Shown here: piece after piece, positions 56,385 through 64,000 of the stretch
Position numbering within the stretch: the first letter of the stretch is position 1
Layout: each line of letters starts with the position of its first letter
Assembly (NCBI GenBank): GCA_015178975.1
Contig: WHVD01000007.1
Location: forward strand, 744,001-808,000
From: Hysterangium stoloniferum
Lineage: Eukaryota; Basidiomycota; Agaricomycetes; Hysterangiales; Hysterangiaceae
Length of the DNA stretch: 64,000 bases
Direction of reading: 5' to 3'
Position numbers and translations under genes: made by a program
Notes under the pieces: generated by a model
The model's database searches: none
What the model saw: only the letters and a program-made list of their open reading frames with translations
Told to the model about the DNA's origin: nothing

Positions 56385-58317
56385 TTATATATGGTGCGGC
56401 GTGGATGGATCGGCAGGCCAGTCATGGTTTTCCAGCACTGATCTGGCGTTTTTAGATGTTACGCACACACCGGTGAAAGGTGTGGTGATGACACAAAGCA
56501 ATGAATGAGCTGCGAGGGTTACTCGTTCAAGGAGGTAACTGAAGTATTGATCATTGGTTGAGCGGCGCATTGCGTCACAATGTGGAAGAAGACGAGCAAG
56601 AATGGGGATGATATTCAGGCTGCGCATTGTGATACAGGCGGATTCGATGTCAGAAGAACCAGCTATCAGCTTCAGAGTGACCTCTATCAGGTCCTCGCCT
56701 GACATGAGGACCTTCGAATTTGGATTCGTGTGCGTCAGAATCAGACTAGTAAGGTATATTCATCATGGGTAGATATGAGATGATGCTGGAAGGTAAACCA
56801 TTCTCACCATACCTTAGGACGCGCTCAGTGAGCGAAGAAACCATATCCAGCTCCTTGATATGATCCATGCGAAGCGTCCTGTCGCCGAAGAAGGTGGTCA
56901 GGGCCCAGGAACCCTCCCACAGTACATATGATGTGTCCTCGTCGATATGGAGTGTCAATGAGGCGATAGTCATTTTCATATTATCCACCACAACTTTTAA
57001 TACATCTCCAGCAATATCTCGAAACCAGGCATCTTGGTGGATGCAACACACGAGAAGCTTTATAGGAGATCCAAGAAAGGAAAGTCCGTATGGGTAATTT
57101 TGTCTGTTATGGTTTTGGTGGGCAGGATGAAATGATGTGATGTTGCGACGCACGGTTGTACCCAGAATTCAATGCAACCTCTGATCACAGTGAGCTCCTC
57201 TACTGACAGTTGACGCATGTGGCTGATGTTTTCCACGATATACACAAGGTCCTGAACGAGGAGGGGATCTTGATGGCATGACAAATATCGTGCGATTTGT
57301 AGAACGAATGTCGACGCAACCTCATCCACGCTGGTGTGTAGCGGTGATTTGATGACAGCATTGTAGAGTGATGACGTCATTGCAGCAGGTGGCTGCTTCA
57401 CATCTTGCCATTGAACACCAAGACACCGGAAGAACCCACTCAACAACATCATCAGCCTTTCAGTGTGACGATCTTTGCTCCACGGTGTACAATTTCCAAA
57501 CAAGAAGAAAATTTCTACGACCATCCACGCCTGGTTTCGAATTCGAAGGGGATAAGTGGGTCTAGAAAGATGTGAGTATTTTGAGTGTATCCAATGATTC
57601 AGGCTGTTGTCTCCGTACCGCATTAAATCAATGCTCTCTTGAATTATTATTCCCAATCTTGGAAGTGTAATATACTTCTGTAGAGACTTGTTAAAGGCAT
57701 ATCTCCATGCTATTCGCTCGTATATCGTTAACTTTCCCATCAGCGAAACTCGCCTTGCGCTATAAAGCACTTTCATGCCAACCCTGTCCATTAAAACTCC
57801 TAAATAATACCCGGGGGTAATTTCAACACTCGAAGACGAGCTACCAGCCAGCGAAACCACTCCCCAGTCTACGTTATCATGACTGCGATATGGATTGCGG
57901 TTCGATGTCCTGTCAGTGGATCTACCTCGCATGTTTATAATAGCCGGTGGGTCATGACAATTACTCTCTCCTAGCCACTGAAAAGGTTTAGTTTGTTAAC
58001 AGTGTACTTGAAAGGCTAACTCATTTACGCACCCATTCCTCAACCCACACTTCCACATCTTGTTTAGACAGTGGTATATGCTGGCCATCTTCGGGTACTC
58101 TATAACACAATCCGTGCCCATGTTCGATACAGCTCCATCGGTCTCGAAGCCTTACCCTCAATCGTTCCCTTATCCCCGCGTCAATGATCTCTTCCCTTTC
58201 CTCTGAGCTCAATGCAGCTGGGGAGACCAGTGGTTGTAGCCACTCAACCTCTTGTAGGAGGCTTTCAGCCCGTAAGATATCGTGGCTGCTCGGAGTCGTC
58301 TCGTTTGAAGTGGACAT
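56385..58317 (-). CDS. Family A protein A15, intact five-exon gene, function unknown
   Basis: Read on the minus strand, exons 58317-58033, 57977-57619, 57561-57154, 57103-56813 and 56745-56385 give 567 codons without a break. Introns are 55, 57, 50 and 67 nt. Exon 1 has EVEWLQPLVSPAALSSEE and WSCIEHGHGLCYRVPEDG; exon 2 has NCHDPPAIINMRGRSTD and PRLGIIIQESIDLM; exon 3 has MTSSLYNAVIKSPLHTS and LSVEELTVIRGCIEFW; exon 4 has CCIHQDAWFRDIAGDVL and DHIKELDMVSSL; exon 5 has LIEVTLKLIAGSSDIESAC and ILARLLPHCDAMRRS. Compared with A11, exons 1 and 4 are the same length and exons 2, 3 and 5 differ by 9, 15 and 15 nt, all multiples of three. That argues for selection on the protein until recently. No known domain is recognised. 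The start is the family ATG in CCACCAATG context (reversed). Confidence 0.84.
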
Positions 58318-58447
58318 TGGTGGGTAGCGGGTTGTCGTGATACAGGAAAGGGATTCTGCGCGTGTAATTCAAGTTATCATGGCAATGAATTTCCAGGTAT
58401 AGCATTGTGGCGGTGCTTGATACAGGATATCCAGTGTTTCATCCCTT

Positions 58448-58456
58448 CCTTTTAAA
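58448..58456 (-). promoter_or_regulatory. TATA-like box of A15
   Basis: TTTAAAAGG on the minus strand, 139 bases before the start codon, with the same surrounding AGGAAGGGATGAAAC context as A5. Confidence 0.5.
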
Positions 58457-60569
58457 CAACTTGAAGCCGCTCAACCTCCTTCATTCATACGGGCTCCAGG
58501 ATACTCGCAAGCTCATTCACAATGTTATGCTCTAATTTTTGACTCTCGAAAAGATAGTTTACGGCAGAGCGCACATATAACATCTACAAATACTTTCATG
58601 AGCCCTCACCGCATAATGTGGCAACTTCTAACTTCGCGAGCGCTAGGTTTTTTTGGCAATTCCGCTTTTACAGTAGTTGAGGAGTGACATATCCATTGAT
58701 AGAATATGTAAATGCAGTGGATGCTATCCATAACAATACTTGTCAGGTACAGCTGCGGGCGCCTTCCACTCGGACTATATCTTCTGGAAACATCCGCTTC
58801 GTGTTCAATTCTTTCAGAAATAGAACGGGCATCCCCGTTTAATAATTCTTTACTTGGGTTAATTGGCGTCAAACGTGAATATGCCTGTTTGTGACGTGTC
58901 CGTCAGGTTGACATTAACAAATTCTGCATATAATCTTTATCTAGTCATAATTAAGTACACGCAAGTATTATTATTACCCGGTCCTTCTGAGTGGAATACT
59001 TCGTCCCAAACTCACGTTATTTATCAGGGAATTGTTTGTGTGATGCGACAATGTGAAGCTCGTCCAGTTTGTAAAGGTTCACCATAGTCGCTATGCTTTG
59101 CGTGGCCTTCTCCTGCCACCGTGTCGACCTCTACGACGCCGCCTACTCCACTGTCCCCTGGAACTGCACAAATGGTGTCGTAGTAATCTTTATTCCTTAC
59201 CACTATATTGATTCGGTATCGTATCCGGGGATGTTACGTGAACTTCTCGCACATCTGGTGGTGTCTCCCTGGCTAACACCACTATGCGGGCTCACTTTCC
59301 AACAGCATAGTTGATGGGAGTCGCAAGGTGCTCAGATGACGAGGAACATATTGACCCGGATAATGGAACAACATGTCTCACACTGTTCCTTGTTTGCGGG
59401 AATGGGAAAGCAATGTCATCCAGGTGCTCAAAGAGATTTCATTTAAATACAAGAAACAACTTGGTCGAATTGAAGACTCATCACTACAATGGTTTTGAGC
59501 GCTGGGAGGAAGACGGTGATGCTCCAGACGCTCCACCATATCCAGGGGCATGCTATATTACGAGGATGTCCCTCCGTGAGCCGGGCAGATCAAATACCAA
59601 TTTGCTCATACATCTTCTTCTTCAAGACATCACGTGTCCTTGGCCCTTCTTCCTCAGATGCCTACCTCAATAATTACCATACAAAAATCAAATACTTGTG
59701 ATGAAGGATACGCAAGCCGCGATCACACCATATCGGTCATAACATGTGTGTCTCCCGGAAGGCTTTGTGTCTCCCGAAAGGCCTTGTGTCTCCCGGAAGG
59801 CTTTGTGTCTCCCGGAAGGCTTTGTTATATATAATTCAGAACCGTTTGCCATCAAGTCGTCATGGCATCTTAATTCCTCTCAATTATCCTGTATCGCTAA
59901 ATATCAGTTATGGATCCACCCGCTCTCAAAAGTGCTTTCGGGTGCTCATTTGGCCTTACTTGGAACATTCCAGATTGGACCTGTTTCAAGTAGGATCCCA
60001 TGGGAGCGAGGCTCTCCCGCATCGGGTCAAAAGGTTTATAACGGAGAGAAATACTTTATGAAATCCGCCTAACGCCGTCCGTGTCCCTTGTACAGCCCCC
60101 TTCTTTTATTCCAGAGTTTTGTGCCTCGTGATGGCCAATTAGGATATTGAACATATGTTGTGAATACTAGATGAAACCGACCGACACAATCGTCGCCATG
60201 GATTAGTTAGTGATCGTTGCGGGTGGTCTTTGGTGTTCTTCAATGACTTGCTTCATGCTATCTTAACCGAAATGCTGCTTTCTTTGAGACCGCCGAGTAG
60301 CATTCTATTTGAAGTGATTATCGGTGATAACTTGGATCTGATTCTGGCGACTAATAGGGCCCACTAATATATGTAAGGTGAGTATAGCATCAACAAAAGC
60401 TGCCAAGCATGCAACGACGGTGAAAAGTGGCTATATGCCCTCTTAAATTGGCCCAAACTATGTAACTTTAAATTACTTGTCAATATTTCCAAAAGGAGAG
60501 TTACGTCAAGAGTAATAGTACTATCCCTCCTCCTGGTGAGGATAAATTGTTTTGGTGCTATCGAAGAGA
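58457..60569 (-). other. 5' flank of A15 and 3' flank of A16
   Basis: Reversed 5' flank to about 59010, then reversed 3' flank. A plus-strand frame of 120 codons (59311-59673, with ELKTHHYNGFERWEE) lies in the same place as other convergent open frames in A-unit flanks. A 19-bp tandem array lies at 59747-59822. No secure gene model. Confidence 0.5.
59747..59822. repeat. 19-bp tandem repeat, four units
   Basis: Four units of TGTGTCTCCCGGAAGGCTT in direct repeat; the second unit differs at two positions. Sister flanks (for example 53225 and 63215) have a single unit-like sequence here. Confidence 0.9.
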
Positions 60570-62397
60570 AATCATGATATATCAGGCGGAATGGATGGAA
60601 CAAGTGCATCGGTAGGCCAGTCGTGGTCTTCCAACGCTGATCTGGAGTTTGAATTGAATATTACACACACCGGCGAAAGGTGTGGCGATGACACAAAGGA
60701 GAGAGTGATCCGCCAGGATTACTCTTTCAAACCAGGTACCGAGGTATCGATCGGTGATTGAGCCAAGCATTGCGTCGCAATGTGGGAAAAGATGAGCGAG
60801 AATGGGGACGATATTGAGGCTCCGCACTGTGGTACACGCGGATTCGATGTCGCAAGATCCAGCTATAGGTTTAGAGTGACCTCGATCAGTGCATCGGCTG
60901 ACCTGAGGACGTCCCAATTTGGACTCGTGTGCGTCAGAATCAGAATAGTGGGATATTTTCATGGGTGGATATGAGATGATGCTGGAAGGCAAAAAATTGT
61001 CAACATACCTTAGGAAGGGCTCGAATGAGCGAAGAAACGACATTCAGCTGGTTGATATGATCCGTGCGAAGCGTGCTGTCATTGAAGAAGGTTTTCAGGA
61101 TCAAGATATGATCCCAAAGTGAACGTTAGGTGTCATCGATATGAAGTGTCAAGGACGCTATAAGGAGTGTTGTGTCGTCTTTTATTACCTGTAATACATT
61201 TCCAGCAATACCTCGAAACCAGGCATCTTGGTGCACGCAATACACGAGAATCCCTATAGGAGATATATGTGAGGAAAGTCGGTGTGGAGAATTTTGGCTG
61301 TTGTGGTTTTGGGTGAGCAGGAAGAAATGATGTAATGTCGCGACGCACGGTTGTACCCAGAATTCAATGCAACCTCTGACGAAGTGAGATCCTCAACAGA
61401 CAGTCTACGCACGTCGTAAATACTTTCGACGATATCCTGAAGGTCACGGAGGAGGACGGTACTTTCAAAGGATGATAAATATGAGGCGATTTGCAGAATG
61501 AATGTCGACGCAACCTCATCCAAGTTGGTGTGTAGTGGTGATTGGATGACAGCATTGTACAGCGAAGACGTCATTGCAGTTGATGGATCTACATCTGACC
61601 ATCGAGCACGGGAACACGATTGGAAGGCCCAAGCCAACGTTAGCAGAACCCTGGCAGTTTCTCCTCCGTTCCTCCGGTGTCTAACCCTTGAATACCGGAA
61701 CCCTTCTAAGCCCCACCACGCTCGTTTTTGAATTCGAGGGGGATAGGTGGGTCTAGAACGACGTGAGTCTTTTCAGTGTATTCAATTATTGGGTCTAAAT
61801 TATCCCCACCTAATTAAGTCAATAGTCTCTTGAATTACTATTCCGAGTCAGGGCAGAGTGAGATGCTTCCCTAGGAACTTGGTACCGGCGTTGTCGTCTC
61901 CATACACCATTCGGCTGTATATCATCAACTTGCCATCAGTGCACCTGTCTTTTCAGTGTAAAGCACATTCCTCCCAACCCTTTCCAAACCGACTCTAAAG
62001 TAATACCCCGGCTCAATTTTAATACTTGACGATGTCGATGAGTTATCATACAGTGAGAGTACTCCCCAGTCCACGTCGTGACTGTAATATGGACTGAGGT
62101 TGGATGTGGCGTTGGTGGATCGACCTCGCACTTTAATACAATTCGATGGATCATGACAATTTGTCTCTCCTAGGAACTGACATGGGTCACACCGTGTCCG
62201 TGTTAGATACAGCTCCATCGGTCTCGAAGCCTTGCCCGGAATCTTTCCCCAATCGCCGTGTCAACTCCCCACTCCCGTTCTTCTCAGCTCATTGCAGCTG
62301 GGGAGACCAAGGGTTGTACCCACTCAACCTCTTGTAGGAAGCTTTCAGCCTGTACGATATCGTTGCTACTCAGAGTAGTTTCGTTTGAAGTTGACAT
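60570..62397 (-). pseudogene. Family A copy A16, disrupted
   Basis: The start codon is complementary to 62395-62397. Exon 1 begins normally (LLQEVEWVQPLVSPAA) but its 3' half, with the conserved acidic C-terminal part, and intron 1 are replaced by a direct join into exon 2 near 62180. Exon 2 (NCHDPSNCIKVRGRSTN, DWGVLSLYD), exon 3 (AMTSSLYNAVIQSPLHTN) and exon 5 (ESACTTVRSLNIVPILAHLFPHCD) are recognisable, with small frame changes in exons 3, 4 and 5. Confidence 0.75.
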
Positions 62398-64000
62398 TTA
62401 TGGGTGGCAGGATATTGTGATACCGGAAGGGATGCTGCCTTTTAAGTTGCAGTTATCGGAGGTATGAATTTAATGGTATGGCATTGTGGCGGTGCTTCAT
62501 GTAGGACACAAAGCGTTTCCTCCCTTCATTTCAAACACCTTGAAGCCGCTCAACGTCCTTCATGCATACACGCTCCAGGTTTCTCAGGTTCACTCACTAT
62601 TTTAGAGTCTAATTTCCTACTCTTCAACAGATCGCCTGCGGCAAAGCGCACATATGGCAACCCGATACGTTTCAAGAGCCACATAATGTGGCAACTTCCG
62701 GCTTCTTGAGCGGTAGATTGTTGGGCAATTCAACTTTTACGTTAGTTGAGAAGTGACATCTCAATTGATATATTATCTAAACCCAGTGGATGCTATCCAT
62801 TATAATGCTTCTCAGGCACAGCCTCGGGCCCTTTCGATTCGGGCTATGTCTAAGAGACATGTGCGCTTCGTTTTCAATTCTTTCTGAATTCCAACTTCGA
62901 TAATTCTTTACTCAGGCGAATTGGGGTTGATCGTGAATGCATGAGTAAAATGTTTTTAAGCGCTGTGAGGAAGTCCGGCTATCTGGGATGCTCCAAGGTA
63001 TTCCAGTTCGGGCGCATCCTAGATTGCCGGGACTTCCCTGCGTGAACCGTCCGGATCAAATACCAATTTACAGATGCTTCATCTTCTTCAAAACATCCTG
63101 TGTCCTTAGTGCTTCTTCCTCTTCATTTCCCACCCTCAAGAATTTTCGGCCAACCAATCAACTACACTTGTCATCACAGATATTGCACCTGCGGTCACAG
63201 AGTATCGGTCCTATACAGGTGTCGTCTGGCCAATTTTGTTTTGGCTAATTTACCACCGTTTTCGATCAAGTGGTCATGGCATCTAGATTCCTTGCACTTC
63301 TCCTGTATCGCCAAGCATCAGCTATACATTATGCCGGTCCAAATTAGGAACATTTGTAGAAAGTGATGGATTGTAAGCCTGGCGCCCCAGTCTTACGCGT
63401 TCACTCATTGTTCCTGTTACGTGTTCACTCCTTTGTTTTGTGTTCACCCTTTGTTTCTTGTTTCCTTTGTTCCACTCCTTTTGTTCTGGCATGTGACCAC
63501 ATCATACATGTATATAACCTAGGTAGTTTTCTCCCTCTTACCTTACTGTACGCTGTAACCTCCTGTATCCCGTCTCGGTTCTAGACAATACACCGTGGTC
63601 CTGTCAACTCGTGTGACCACCAGTGATCTCATTGACAACGAGATTCCATGGATGGTGTTTAAATTCCTCCCAGTTCTCCCGTAGCGCTACCTGGGGGGTA
63701 CACTTCTCCTCTAAGGGATGTTTCGGTAGGAAAATTTTGAGAAATGTAATTCTATTTTTCAAATCTGAGCCCAAGGGAAAGAGACGCTACAGGGTCGGTT
63801 TAAGGCAGAGAATGGAGAGACATGCGTTATAAAATCTGTCCCATGCTGACCCCATGTGCTTTGAAGGCCCCTCAGTTTATTCCAGAGTTTTGTGCCTCAA
63901 TATCGCGGATTTGGAGATTGAACAATGGATTTTGATCGCAAGATGAGCTTCAACGAGCGAATCGTCGGTATGGATTGATGCGTGATTGTGGCCAGGATTC
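62398..64000 (-). other. 5' flank of A16 and following 3' flank
   Basis: Inverse counterpart of 43900-45560. The reversed 5' flank reaches to about 62935. From there the reversed 3' flank of another unit begins (plus-strand frame 62988-63248 with CVNRPDQIPIYRCFIFF) and is interrupted by a solo LTR. Confidence 0.6.
63372..63648. mobile_element. Solo LTR, 277 bp
   Basis: Starts TGTAAGCCTGGCGCCCC, ends GAGATTCCA and is flanked by the 5-bp duplication TGGAT (63367-63371, 63649-63653). The empty site is present, reversed, at 44619-44623. It contains a TATATAA box near 63510. It is unlike the other LTRs here and possibly of gypsy type. No coding content. Confidence 0.85.

Noticed and set aside
1-64000. 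RIP (repeat-induced C-to-T decay) as the cause of the broken copies
   Set aside because: Small gains and losses are frequent and long open frames remain; I could not count dinucleotide bias by eye, so I make no claim.

Overview
The window looks like repeat-dense DNA of a filamentous fungus, probably a basidiomycete. The main reason is a multi-exon gene family whose introns are only 50-67 nt long, with GTGCGT, GTATGT or GTRNGG donors and CAG/TAG acceptors. The neighbouring elements also fit: a copia-type retroelement, solo LTRs and several small inverted-repeat elements. I see no rRNA, tRNA, CRISPR array, bacterial-type operon or recognisable housekeeping gene. The organism call is inference; the splice structure is read directly from the sequence.

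The dominant content is one unrecognised protein-coding family, called family A here, with about 16 complete, partial or broken copies (A1-A16) on both strands. Each copy travels with conserved 5' and 3' flanks, so the repeated object is a unit of several kilobases ('A-unit': 5' flank with a TTTAAA box, five-exon gene, long 3' flank). Two copies are open through all five exons: A11 (45565-47534, +, 580 aa) and A15 (56385-58317, -, 567 aa). A third, A5 (26658-28474, +), is open but its last exon is an in-frame fusion to part of a neighbouring copy. The rest carry truncations, frameshifts, stops or insertions.

Layout: 1-2885 minus-strand A-unit DNA (A1); 2886-5300 plus-strand 3' flank and unassigned DNA; 6068-13769 A2, split by a copia element (6929-12672) that itself holds a solo LTR (8881-9957); 13964-19683 a large foldback-like element (FB1) in the 3' flank of A2; 20109-20364 a small palindromic element; 20415-34945 plus-strand copies A3-A8; 35273-41909 minus-strand A9, split by a second foldback-like element (FB2, 35614-40044) and by a 675-bp MITE (40530-41204); 41953-49514 plus-strand A10-A12; 50070-62397 minus-strand A13-A16; 62398-64000 flank with a solo LTR.

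The insertions can be ordered, because the window holds pre-insertion sites for several of them in sister copies. Segmental duplication of A-units came first (33.6-41.9 kb is the counterpart of 48.2-52.0 kb, and 43.9-45.6 kb is the inverse of 62.4-64.0 kb). The foldback elements, MITEs and LTR elements then landed in the duplicated copies, and further solo LTRs landed inside those. What family A does is unknown. The best candidate for something undescribed is the A-unit itself: an intron-rich gene of unknown function that has multiplied with its flanks while at least two copies kept their reading frames.
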